This document shows positions 1-6,829 of a stretch of 11,003 nucleotides of DNA, one piece after another (position 1 is the stretch's first letter; each line of letters begins with the position of its first letter). The translations under genes were made by a program, and so were the position numbers. This stretch comes from Chitinophaga pinensis (GTDB lineage Bacteria; Bacteroidota; Bacteroidia; UKL13-3), in assembly GCA_945876985.1 (NCBI GenBank), contig CAMCQX010000024.1:1-11003 (forward strand), in the 5' to 3' direction. The notes under the pieces were generated by a model, which had not been told where the DNA came from, made no database searches, and saw only the letters and a list, made by a program, of their open reading frames with translations.

Positions 1-650
1 AATCCATTTTCCAACCAACGTAACTGCTCTAACGATTCAGCAATTTCTAAACTAGAAGGTGATAATTTACAAACAGCTTCTAAAATATCATTGCGGTAAG
101 CATACATGCCTACATGGCGGTAATAATTGTGGTGCAAATGCCAATCAGACTGAGGAACTCCTTTGATATACGGTATAACCATTCTGCTAAAATACAATGC
201 TTCATTTTGGTTGTTTAAAGTAATTTTTACTTCGCCCATATCAAACAAAACTTCGTGGTTATCTACTTTTATCATTAAGGTAGCTAACTCTGTTTTTCCA
301 TCGCACAAAGCTGCTAATAATTCTATTTGACTTGGGTCAATAAAAGGTTCATCGCCTTGAATATTGATGATATATTGCGCTTCAAATCCAGCATTTTTAA
401 GTGCTTCAAAACTTCTATCGGTTCCGCTTGGATGATCTTTTTTAGTATAAATAGCTTTGCCTCCAAAACTTTCTACATGCTTGTATATTCTTTCATCATC
501 GGTTGCCACTATAATATGAGTGAGTGAATTGGCTTTACTGGCTTGTTCATAAACGCGTTGAATCATGGTTTTACCATCAATATTTATCAATGGTTTTCCT
601 GGAAAACGTGAACTTTCGTACCTTGCTGGAATAATTCCTACTATCATCAT
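1..650 (-). CDS. kdsB: 3-deoxy-manno-octulosonate cytidylyltransferase (CMP-Kdo synthetase), C-terminus cut by window edge
   Basis: KdsB activates Kdo with CTP to give CMP-Kdo in the cytoplasm, the donor used to build the inner core of LPS. The translated frame opens with the nucleotide-binding signature IIPARYESSRFPGKP (residues 6-20). It continues with VATDDERIY, HPSGTDR, NIQGDEPFI (Q98-P102) and FSRMVIPY, and ends at the window edge with EQLRWLENG, all KdsB hallmarks. About 216 codons are present; the family is usually about 245-250 residues, so roughly 30 C-terminal residues lie outside. Start choice: ATG at 650 (or the adjacent 647) places the IIPARY motif at the usual distance from the N-terminus. 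A further in-frame ATG at 662 would add MIEK and abut a terminator hairpin, so I prefer 650. No frameshift was seen when I translated the first half in full. Confidence 0.93.
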   Translation of the reverse strand, partial: MMIVGIIPARYESSRFPGKPLINIDGKTMIQRVYEQASKANSLTHIIVATDDERIYKHVESFGGKAIYTKKDHPSGTDRSFEALKNAGFEAQYIINIQGDEPFIDPSQIELLAALCDGKTELATLMIKVDNHEVLFDMGEVKITLNNQNEALYFSRMVIPYIKGVPQSDWHLHHNYYRHVGMYAYRNDILEAVCKLSPSSLEIAESLEQLRWLENG

Positions 651-665
651 TTTTTCTATCATTAC

Positions 666-692
666 AAAAAAGGCTTCGATCGAAGCCTTTTT
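666..692 (-). terminator. Perfect palindromic intrinsic terminator after lpdA
   Basis: GGCTTCGA/TCGAAGCC (672-687) is a perfect palindrome with 8-bp arms, flanked by an A run (666-671) and a T run (688-692) that extend the pairing. It has the shape of a bidirectional Rho-independent terminator. It lies about 100 nt past the lpdA stop and most likely ends lpdA transcription. It also sits only a few bases to about 16 bases upstream of the possible kdsB start codons. Confidence 0.85.
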
Positions 693-740
693 ATGATTAA
701 TATTTCTTCTTTTTGCTTGATGTCCTAATCAACCACGAAC

Positions 741-790
741 TTATTTTCGTACTTATAATTTCGCACTCCGAACTCCGTATTTCGCACTTC
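741..790. repeat. Patch of short degenerate repeats (TTCGYACTY units)
   Basis: Between the lpdA stop and its terminator there are three copies of a 9-mer close to TTCGYACTY: ttcgtactt at 746-754, ttcgcactc at 760-768 and ttcgcactt at 781-789. A related CCGAACTCCG lies between the last two. The patch is richer in C and G than the surrounding intergenic DNA and is not coding in a recognisable way. It may be a fragment of a dispersed extragenic repeat; one window cannot show that. Confidence 0.5.
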
Positions 791-2179
791 CTACAAATGA
801 ATGCACTCACCATAAGCTTGAGCGGCAGCTTCCATAATGGCTTCGCTCATGGTTGGATGTGGATGAACCGATTTTATAATTTCCATTCCAGTAGTTTCTA
901 ACTTACGCGCTACCACTACTTCGGCAATCATTTCAGTTACATTAGCACCTACCATGTGAGCACCTAAAAATTCCCCATATTTAGCATCAAAAATAACTTT
1001 TACAAAACCTTCTTTTACGCCACCAGCACTTGCTTTACCACTTGCGCTGAAAGGGAATTTTCCAATTTTTAATTCGTAACCAGCTTCTTTAGCAGCTTTT
1101 TCAGTATAACCAACTGAGGCTACTTCTGGCGAACTATAAGTACAACCAGGAATGTTATTATAGTTTAAAGTTTCAGGATGATGGCCTGCAATTTTTTCTA
1201 CACAAATAATTCCTTCAGCACTTGCTACATGCGCCAATGATTGACCTTTTACAATATCACCAATTGCATACACACCTTTTACATTGGTTTGGTAATAATC
1301 ATCTACCAAAACTTTGCCTTTATCAGTTTTAACACCTAATGTTTCTAAGCCTAAATTTTCTAAATTAGTTTGAACTCCAACAGCCGAAAGCACCACATCC
1401 ACTTGCATTTCTTTCAAACCTTCTGCAGTCTTAATAGTTACTTTACAACCTTCGCCACTTGTGTCTACTTTTTCTACCGAAGCCGAAGTTAAAATTTCAA
1501 TCCCTGATTTTTTAAATGCTTTGGTCACTTCTTTGCTCGAATCTTCATCTTCAACAGGTAAAATAGTTGGTAAAAATTCTACAATGGTAACTTTGGTACC
1601 CATGCTGTTATAAAAATAAGCAAACTCGCATCCAATAGCGCCACTTCCCATTACCAACATGGTTTTTGGTTGCGTAGGCAATACCATTGCATCGCGGTAA
1701 CCTAATACTTTTTTGTTATCAATTTTTATATTTGGTAATTCACGGCTGCGAGCGCCCGTTGCTAAGATGATATGTTTTGATTCAACAGTTTTTTTAGCAC
1801 CAGTAGCATCAGTAACTTCAACTTTTCCTGCAGCTAATAATTTTCCGTGGCCAACAATAATTTCAATTTTATTTTTTTTCATTAAAAATGCAATGCCTTT
1901 GCTCATGTTATCGGCAACGCCACGGCTACGTTTTACTACTGCACCAAAATCGTGTTCAGCACCTTGAACATTAATACCATAATCGGCAGCATGTTTAATA
2001 TATTCAAAAACTTGAGCCGATTTAAGCAAAGCTTTAGTTGGAATACAACCCCAATTTAAACAAACACCACCCATTTCAGCCTTTTCTATAATTGCAGTTT
2101 TTAAGCCCAACTGACTTGCTCTGATGGCAGCTACATATCCTCCAGGACCACTACCTATTACTACTAAATCGTAACTCAT
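791..2179 (-). CDS. lpdA: Dihydrolipoyl dehydrogenase (E3)
   Basis: A flavoprotein that reoxidises the lipoamide arms of the pyruvate, 2-oxoglutarate or branched-chain 2-oxo acid dehydrogenase complexes (and glycine cleavage), passing electrons via FAD to NAD+ in the cytoplasm. Seen in the 462-aa protein: the FAD dinucleotide fold GSGPGG (residues 9-14), the redox disulfide GGVCLNWGCIPTK (C40 and C45), the NAD fold GSGAIG (178-183), an AIGD FAD motif, and the C-terminal dimer-interface site HPHPTMSE, giving the acid-base pair H441 and E446. Length and motif order are complete for the family. The frame can be extended to a TTG at 2209, but the ATG at 2179 gives the canonical MSYDLVVIGSGPGG start, so I use that. 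It stands alone, divergent from typA, with no E1 or E2 gene nearby, so the complex it serves cannot be told from context. Confidence 0.95.
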   Translation of the reverse strand: MSYDLVVIGSGPGGYVAAIRASQLGLKTAIIEKAEMGGVCLNWGCIPTKALLKSAQVFEYIKHAADYGINVQGAEHDFGAVVKRSRGVADNMSKGIAFLMKKNKIEIIVGHGKLLAAGKVEVTDATGAKKTVESKHIILATGARSRELPNIKIDNKKVLGYRDAMVLPTQPKTMLVMGSGAIGCEFAYFYNSMGTKVTIVEFLPTILPVEDEDSSKEVTKAFKKSGIEILTSASVEKVDTSGEGCKVTIKTAEGLKEMQVDVVLSAVGVQTNLENLGLETLGVKTDKGKVLVDDYYQTNVKGVYAIGDIVKGQSLAHVASAEGIICVEKIAGHHPETLNYNNIPGCTYSSPEVASVGYTEKAAKEAGYELKIGKFPFSASGKASAGGVKEGFVKVIFDAKYGEFLGAHMVGANVTEMIAEVVVARKLETTGMEIIKSVHPHPTMSEAIMEAAAQAYGECIHL

Positions 2180-2196
2180 TATTAATTTTTGTTTTG

Positions 2197-2214
2197 TTAT
2201 TTGCTGCAAATAAA
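2197..2214 (-). promoter_or_regulatory. Possible lpdA promoter/operator: 17-bp palindrome overlapping a -7-like box
   Basis: TTATTTGCTGCAAATAA (2197-2213) is a perfect inverted repeat with 8-bp arms around one central base. On the minus strand it contains TTTATTTG (2214-2207), one mismatch from TAnnTTTG. It lies 27 nt before the lpdA ATG, similar to the 23-nt spacing at typA. No clear -33 element is seen. It could be a promoter core, a repressor site, or chance. Confidence 0.35.
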
Positions 2215-2369
2215 AGAAATATTTTTATCTTAATAAGTAATAATTTAAACCCAATGAAAATGTTTGATAATATTTAAAGCTTTAACCATTGTAAAGAGTT
2301 AGTTAATATGAATAAAAGAGAAGTTTTAATTTCTTTTTGTTGTTAAATCATTAAGAAACGAACGAAACC

Positions 2370-2400
2370 TTTTTTTATTAATTTAAATTGCATACTTTTG
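2370..2400 (+). promoter_or_regulatory. Bacteroidota-type promoter of typA
   Basis: TACTTTTG (2393-2400) is an exact match to the Bacteroidota -7 element TAnnTTTG. A T-run (2370-2376) at the expected distance upstream is only a weak -33 element. The box is followed by 23 nt of leader before the typA ATG, predicting a short untranslated leader of about 15-18 nt. There is no Shine-Dalgarno sequence in the leader, as is normal in this phylum. Confidence 0.65.
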
Positions 2401-2423
2401 CACCCTTTTAAAAAAGACTTTAC

Positions 2424-4232
2424 ATGCAAAAAATCAGAAACATAGCTATTATTGCCCACGTAGATCACGGGAAGACTACATTGGTTGATAAAATTTTACA
2501 CCAAACAAATCTTTTCCGCGAAAACCAAGAAAAAGGAGATTTAATACTAGATAACAACGATTTAGAGCGTGAACGCGGTATTACCATTCTAGCAAAAAAT
2601 ATTTCTGTTCAATATAAAGGATATAAAATAAATATTATTGATACCCCTGGTCACGCGGATTTTGGTGGTGAAGTAGAACGTGTTTTGAACATGGCCGATG
2701 GTGTACTTTTATTAGTAGATGCATTTGAAGGACCAATGCCTCAAACTCGTTTCGTATTACAAAAAGCATTGGCTTTAGGAAAAAGAGCTATTGTGGTAAT
2801 CAATAAAGTGGATAAACCAAACTGTCGTCCTGATGAAATTCATGATGCTGTTTTTGATTTGTTTTTCAACTTAGATGCTACAGAAGAGCAATTAAATTTC
2901 CATACACTTTATGGTAGTTCTAAAATGGGTTGGATGGGTAGAGATTGGAAAAATCCAACTACTGATTTCACTACATTATTAGATGATATTATTACAGAAA
3001 TACCAGAACCACACGTAGAAATTGGTAATTTACAAATGCAAATTACTTCATTAGATTATTCTTCATTTACAGGAAGGATTGCTATTGGACGTATTTTACG
3101 TGGAAATATTAAAGTAAACCAACCTATTAGTTTAGTAAAACGCGATGGTTCTATCCAAAAATCTCGTGTTAAAGAATTATATACTTTTGAAGGATTAGGT
3201 AAATTAAAAGTTGAAGAAGCTTTTGCTGGCGATATTTGTGCAATTATGGGTATTGAAGGTTTTGAAATTGGCGATACTGTTGCTGATTTTGAAAATCCTG
3301 AAGGTTTAATTCCAATCAATATTGACGAGCCAACTATGAACATGTTGTTCTGTATTAACAATTCACCTTTCTTTGGTAAAGATGGTAAATTTGTTACTTC
3401 TCGCCATTTACGTGATCGTTTATTCAAAGAATTAGAGAAAAACTTAGCTTTAAGAGTTGAAGAAACTGGTCAAGCAGATTCCTATTTAGTATTTGGCCGT
3501 GGTATTTTACATTTATCGGTTTTAATTGAAACCATGAGACGTGAAGGTTACGAATTACAAGTTGGACAACCACAAGTTATAGTAAAAGAAATTGATGGTG
3601 TAAAATGTGAGCCAATGGAAATTTTAACTGTTGACGTTCCTTTGGAAGTTTCAGGTAAAGTAATTGAATTAGTAAGCCAACGTAAAGGTGATATGTTAAT
3701 TATGGAACCTAAAGGCGATTTAATTCATTTAGAGTTTGAAATTCCTTCACGTGGTATCATTGGTTTACGTAATAATGTACTAACCGCAACGGCTGGTGAA
3801 GCAATTATGGCACATCGTTTTAAAGCATTTGAGCCTTGGAAAGGTGTTATACCAAGTAGATTGGCTGGTGTTATGATTAGCGGTGAGCAAGGAACTGCTA
3901 TTGCTTATTCTATTGATAAATTACAAGACCGTGGAAACTTCTTTGTGGAAGCAGGCGATGAAATTTACATGGGAATGATCATTGGCGAAAATAACCGTCA
4001 AGATGATTTAGTTGTAAACATTACTAAAGAGAAAAAATTAACAAACATGCGTGCTTCAGGAACTGATGATAAAGCGAGAATGGCTCCAAAAATCAGTTTC
4101 TCATTAGAAGAATGTATGGAATATATTCAAGGTGATGAGTACGTAGAAATTACTCCTAAATCATTGCGTTTACGTAAAGTACAATTAAACGAAAACGATA
4201 GAAAACGCACAAAACAATCAACGTCAAATTAA
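2424..4232 (+). CDS. typA: Ribosome-associated translational GTPase TypA/BipA
   Basis: TypA (BipA) is a cytoplasmic GTPase of the EF-G/LepA class that binds the ribosome and helps large-subunit assembly and growth under stress or cold. The 602-aa product has the full G-domain: G1 AHVDHGKTT (residues 11-19), switch I RERGIT (49-54), G3 DTPGH (73-77) and G4 NKVD (127-130), followed by the TypA-type YGSSKMGWM. The beta-barrel domain II follows. The EF-G-like domains and the TypA-specific C-terminal domain (GRGILHLSVLIETMRREGYE, IPSRGIIGLRN, TPKSLRLRK) are intact. Length matches the family (about 600 aa). The ATG at 2424 lies just before the conserved RNIAIIAHVDHGKTT. It is monocistronic by appearance, with a promoter upstream and a strong terminator downstream. 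Confidence 0.96.
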   Translation: MQKIRNIAIIAHVDHGKTTLVDKILHQTNLFRENQEKGDLILDNNDLERERGITILAKNISVQYKGYKINIIDTPGHADFGGEVERVLNMADGVLLLVDAFEGPMPQTRFVLQKALALGKRAIVVINKVDKPNCRPDEIHDAVFDLFFNLDATEEQLNFHTLYGSSKMGWMGRDWKNPTTDFTTLLDDIITEIPEPHVEIGNLQMQITSLDYSSFTGRIAIGRILRGNIKVNQPISLVKRDGSIQKSRVKELYTFEGLGKLKVEEAFAGDICAIMGIEGFEIGDTVADFENPEGLIPINIDEPTMNMLFCINNSPFFGKDGKFVTSRHLRDRLFKELEKNLALRVEETGQADSYLVFGRGILHLSVLIETMRREGYELQVGQPQVIVKEIDGVKCEPMEILTVDVPLEVSGKVIELVSQRKGDMLIMEPKGDLIHLEFEIPSRGIIGLRNNVLTATAGEAIMAHRFKAFEPWKGVIPSRLAGVMISGEQGTAIAYSIDKLQDRGNFFVEAGDEIYMGMIIGENNRQDDLVVNITKEKKLTNMRASGTDDKARMAPKISFSLEECMEYIQGDEYVEITPKSLRLRKVQLNENDRKRTKQSTSN

Positions 4233-4242
4233 ATTCGAAACT

Positions 4243-4268
4243 TAAAGACTTTGCATGCAACGTCTTTA
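4243..4268 (+). other. Imperfect inverted repeat just after typA
   Basis: Eleven bases after the typA stop, TAAAGAC and GTCTTTA pair around the 10-bp palindrome TTGCATGCAA, with a single T/C mismatch. The whole 26-bp stretch is nearly self-complementary. It has no T-tract of its own and lies before the obvious terminator at 4282-4322. It could be a 3'-end stabilising stem, a protein-binding dyad or chance. Confidence 0.45.
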
Positions 4269-4281
4269 CATTTTCAAATAT

Positions 4282-4322
4282 AAAAAACCATTGGATAAGT
4301 CAATTTCCAATGGTTTTTTTTT
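4282..4322 (+). terminator. Intrinsic terminator of typA
   Basis: A stem with arms CCATTGG (4288-4294) and CCAATGG (4307-4313) and a 12-nt loop is followed by nine T residues (4314-4322). It is preceded by six A residues that extend the stem. It separates typA from the tRNA-His promoter. Confidence 0.85.
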
Positions 4323-4390
4323 AATATTTGCTATGTTTTTACAACATTTATTTAAGAACCAATAGTTTGAAATAATCTTTAAAAATTGTG

Positions 4391-4420
4391 TTGTTTTATT
4401 TTCAAATAAACTTACATTTG
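4391..4420 (+). promoter_or_regulatory. Bacteroidota-type promoter of tRNA-His
   Basis: TACATTTG (4413-4420) matches TAnnTTTG exactly. TTG (4391-4393) sits 19 bp upstream, the expected spacing of the -33 element. The -7 box ends about 45 nt before the mature tRNA 5' end, leaving a leader for RNase P to remove. Confidence 0.7.
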
Positions 4421-4464
4421 CAACCCTACAAAATAAAGAAATTTAATTTGTAAGATAATAAAAT

Positions 4465-4542
4465 GGTGGTTTTAGCTCAGTCGGTTAGAGCGCCTGATTG
4501 TGGTTCAGGAGGTCGTGGGTTCGAGCCCCATATTCCACCCCA
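4465..4542 (+). tRNA. tRNA-His (anticodon GTG)
   Basis: The cloverleaf can be drawn by hand. D stem is GCTC/GAGC (4475-4478 and 4488-4491). Anticodon stem is CCTGA/TCAGG (4493-4497 and 4505-4509) with loop TTGTGGT, giving anticodon GTG at 4500-4502. T stem is GTGGG/CCCAT around TTCGAGC (4520-4526). The extra 5' G (4465) facing discriminator C (4539) is the histidine identity pair G-1:C73. CCA is encoded at 4540-4542. The acceptor stem is odd: T4470/T4534 and T4471/T4533 would be two adjacent U-U mismatches, the other five pairs being good. Promoter upstream and terminator downstream suggest a one-gene transcript. Confidence 0.95.
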
Positions 4543-4548
4543 TTTTAT

Positions 4549-4581
4549 AAAAGCTTCTTGATTTATCAAGAAGCTTTTTTT
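4549..4581 (+). terminator. Intrinsic terminator of tRNA-His
   Basis: AGCTTCTTGA (4552-4561) pairs perfectly with TCAAGAAGCT (4566-4575) across a 4-nt loop. A run of T (4575-4581) follows and an A run precedes, so it may also act weakly on minus-strand transcripts arriving from the unknown cluster. Confidence 0.88.
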
Positions 4582-4670
4582 ATGTAATTAGACGTGCAAA
4601 CATATAAAAAATAGATGCTTTCTTCATTTTTAAATTCTAATTATATGTTGAGTATTATAAATTGTGATAT

Positions 4671-5333
4671 TTAAAACGGATATCCTTCAATCCACCCTTT
4701 AAGTTTAATAGATGGAAAATCTGGTAAAATATTGTTGGAATTTATAAAGGGCTCTCCCTTTTCCACTTCTTCCTCAATATTATCTCTTTTATTTACATCC
4801 TCTTTCCATTTCTCTAATCTCTCCTCACTCCAAAACTCATCTGGTATAATTATATCTGATTTATATTCTTCTAATGAACCAGAAGCCTTGAAATAATAAG
4901 TGATATTAGGTTCTAAAGAATCAATAGCAATTGGGTCATAACAAACGGAATTAATAAGGTAATTTATTAGTGTATTTCTCTCTTCTAATGAATTAGTATA
5001 TATAGTAAAATGGGTGTAGCAATGTTCTTTAATTTTCCAGCCATTGGTAAATGCTATTTCATAAAGAAAAATTCTTTTTGTGGGCCCAGAAATAAGGCTT
5101 AAATAGTCTAAAAAATCAGCTGTATTGGCAAATTTTTTCATTAGCCGCCTAGTAGGATACTTAGTTTTTGTTATTCTAAACTCATTATATTGTTGGCGAT
5201 AAATTACTGTATTAAGAATTTCCAATTTTTTAAAGTGCATTAAAAACCATAAATTATCGCCAGTATTACTTATCCCCAAACTAAAACTTTTTTGGTTTGA
5301 TAATAATTCAATATTTGTAATAAGTTGGTTCAT
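4671..5333 (-). CDS. Hypothetical protein, 220 aa, last gene of unknown cluster
   Basis: I do not recognise this protein. It starts with ATG at 5333 and ends in GWIEGYPF followed by TAA. It has no signal peptide or membrane segment, so it is probably cytoplasmic. The N-terminal two thirds look like a mixed alpha/beta fold (FSLGISNTGDNLWFLMHF, then RRLMKKFANTADFLDYLSLI). Residues 167-195 are strongly charged and probably helical (SEERLEKWKEDV, EEEVEKGE). It is 22 nt downstream of the lipoprotein gene on the same strand, so co-transcription is likely. Its 3' end is followed by about 90 nt without a strong terminator of its own before the tRNA-His terminator. The coding frame is supported by its length in AT-rich DNA and a protein-like composition. 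A role as a small accessory or immunity-type protein is possible but purely a guess. Confidence 0.7.
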   Translation of the reverse strand: MNQLITNIELLSNQKSFSLGISNTGDNLWFLMHFKKLEILNTVIYRQQYNEFRITKTKYPTRRLMKKFANTADFLDYLSLISGPTKRIFLYEIAFTNGWKIKEHCYTHFTIYTNSLEERNTLINYLINSVCYDPIAIDSLEPNITYYFKASGSLEEYKSDIIIPDEFWSEERLEKWKEDVNKRDNIEEEVEKGEPFINSNNILPDFPSIKLKGWIEGYPF

Positions 5334-5355
5334 AATTAATAATTTAGATTAAAAG

Positions 5356-5859
5356 CTACTTCAACTTAATATGTTTAATGCTCTTTCCAAATGAAATGGT
5401 GTCAATTATTTCATCATTTTCAACAAGGGTAACAATAGAATCCATTTCAAAAACTATAGTGCTATTATCTAACTTTAGATTGCCTTTTCTTCTAATCCAA
5501 TTGTAAGTTTTGTCCTTAATTTGAATTTCTTTACTAATATTTAACTCTTTAAAGAAAAGGGTATCTAAAAAAGTGGCATCCTCTAATGACCACAAACCAA
5601 ACGTTTGATAATTATCTCCACCATTATTCATTTCACAACTAGTAAATAAATATTCTTTGTCTAAATGCTTTAATAATTTATACTCTGGAGTGTAGCCAAA
5701 ATGACAATCGTAAATAGTATCTACCAAATCCCCTTTCTTTACAACTAATTTACCTGGAGTGCCTCTCCAACTTGGAGATACTTCAATAGGAGTGATAGTT
5801 ACCTCTGTGTTGCAGGCAAGTAAAGTAATTAGAAAGAATATGTAAATGATGTTTTTCAT
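5356..5859 (-). CDS. Putative lipoprotein, 167 aa, unknown function
   Basis: The N-terminus is a lipoprotein signal peptide: charged MKN, hydrophobic core, then lipobox LLAC with the lipidated cysteine at residue 16. The mature protein would therefore be an about 152-aa lipoprotein anchored in the cell envelope. The sequence after the cysteine is NTEV, which lacks the run of acidic residues described for surface export in some Bacteroidota, so a periplasm-facing location is more likely. The rest is beta-rich with many aspartates and ends in SIKHIKLK. Cysteines occur in YDCHFGY and TSCEM. The gene begins 4 nt after the stop of the 321-aa gene and is followed 22 nt later by the 220-aa gene, so all three probably form one transcript. 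I recognise no family. Confidence 0.75.
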   Translation of the reverse strand: MKNIIYIFFLITLLACNTEVTITPIEVSPSWRGTPGKLVVKKGDLVDTIYDCHFGYTPEYKLLKHLDKEYLFTSCEMNNGGDNYQTFGLWSLEDATFLDTLFFKELNISKEIQIKDKTYNWIRRKGNLKLDNSTIVFEMDSIVTLVENDEIIDTISFGKSIKHIKLK

Positions 5860-5863
5860 ATGA

Positions 5864-6829
5864 CTACCCCCAAAATTCAGGACTTTGTTGATCCATATCT
5901 AACTGGTCATTATAATTATTCCAATTTAGATAATCTCTATCATCATCTCTATCTTGTCTTGCCGAAATTAATTGATTTTTTTGAAAATTATATATTTCAT
6001 CTTGTGAATATCCTTCTTCAGACATTCTAGATTCAAAATCATTAGTCCCATCAGAATTTTTATAATGAAGGTAGTTTTTCCAATTTCTGCTTGCAACCCA
6101 AATACTGAAGTTATCATTTAATGATTTCCCAAATCTTAAAAAGGCATGTAAATCATTTGATTGCTCTTGCATTAATTCTGCAAAATAGTGCTCTGGGATA
6201 CTTTCTCCTTCACTATTAGAAATGACAGATTGATTTGAAATCATACAGTTAATTCCATTTTCAACTAATGTTTCCTTTTTCCCTATCAGTGCTTTAGCTA
6301 ATGGATTACTACCTTTCAAAGTTTCATTAGTATTTGGGTCTAATAATGAAATCACTCCAAAAACCTTATTCTCTTTATGAGTTTTCAATACCAATACAAA
6401 ATTCTGAGGAGTTAATGTTCTTTCTTTACATAAGTATAAGATATCATTATTTGAATTGGATTTTTCTAACGTGAAAAAATTTGGAATTGGAAAATTATCT
6501 TCTGAATTATTTCCGAATTTTATATAAGGTACTTCGGGACTAATTAATATCTGATCTTTATATAAATGATTTTTCAAAATGACACTTAATAAAGGTTTTC
6601 CCATTTTAAAACCTCTTATTTCATGATTTTCAGTTAATAGTTTATCAAGAAATTCTTTAATATTATGAGTGTTTTCCATTGCTCTTAAGAGCTCTATCTT
6701 ATCCAAATCACTTGGCAATGAAATATGATTCTCAATAATCAATTCCTTGACAAAATTAATAGCATCATTCATTCTCCAATTAACTGGTTCATTTTTTGAG
6801 TTTTTAAGTAAAAAGTGTCCTATTCTCAT
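5864..6829 (-). CDS. Hypothetical protein, 321 aa, first complete gene of unknown cluster
   Basis: Not recognised. No signal peptide or transmembrane segment is visible. The N-terminal part looks helical (MNDAINFVKELIIE, IELLRAMENTHNIKEFLDKLL). The middle (about residues 75-200) looks beta-rich, with ILISPEVPYIKFG, FVLVLKTH and VFGVISLLDPNTNETLKG. The last about 33 residues are very hydrophilic (ARQDRDDDRDYLNWNNYND) and end in EFWG. The ATG at 6829 shares its bases with the TGA of a preceding short frame (ATGA), a usual sign of translational coupling. The next gene starts 4 nt after its stop. The helical start, compact middle and low-complexity tail would fit a secreted-effector fragment or a phage-like accessory protein, but no motif supports either. 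Confidence 0.7.
   Translation of the reverse strand: MRIGHFLLKNSKNEPVNWRMNDAINFVKELIIENHISLPSDLDKIELLRAMENTHNIKEFLDKLLTENHEIRGFKMGKPLLSVILKNHLYKDQILISPEVPYIKFGNNSEDNFPIPNFFTLEKSNSNNDILYLCKERTLTPQNFVLVLKTHKENKVFGVISLLDPNTNETLKGSNPLAKALIGKKETLVENGINCMISNQSVISNSEGESIPEHYFAELMQEQSNDLHAFLRFGKSLNDNFSIWVASRNWKNYLHYKNSDGTNDFESRMSEEGYSQDEIYNFQKNQLISARQDRDDDRDYLNWNNYNDQLDMDQQSPEFWG

Noticed and set aside
327..527. Open frame on the plus strand inside kdsB
   Set aside because: It lies antisense to the well-supported KdsB reading frame and shows no domain-like sequence.
713..901. Plus-strand open frame across the repeat patch and the lpdA 3' end
   Set aside because: Antisense to conserved lpdA codons and built partly from intergenic repeat sequence; no motif.
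1713..1967. Plus-strand open frame within lpdA
   Set aside because: Antisense shadow of the conserved dehydrogenase.
2308..2346. 12-codon frame (MNKREVLISFCC) upstream of typA
   Set aside because: Very short, lies before the inferred typA promoter so it is not in the typA mRNA, and such frames are common by chance.
3056..3427. Minus-strand open frame within typA
   Set aside because: Antisense shadow of TypA domain II; serine/proline-rich composition typical of such shadows.
4599..4649. AACATATAA / TTATATGTT 9-bp inverted repeat downstream of the 220-aa gene
   Set aside because: All but one pair are A-T, the loop is 33 nt and no T-tract follows; unlikely to be a functional terminator.
4532..4700. 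Shared TCCACCC between the tRNA-His 3' end and the start of the unknown cluster, as a possible attachment-site duplication
   Set aside because: Only about 7 bases match, far shorter than a normal att repeat, and no integrase is present.
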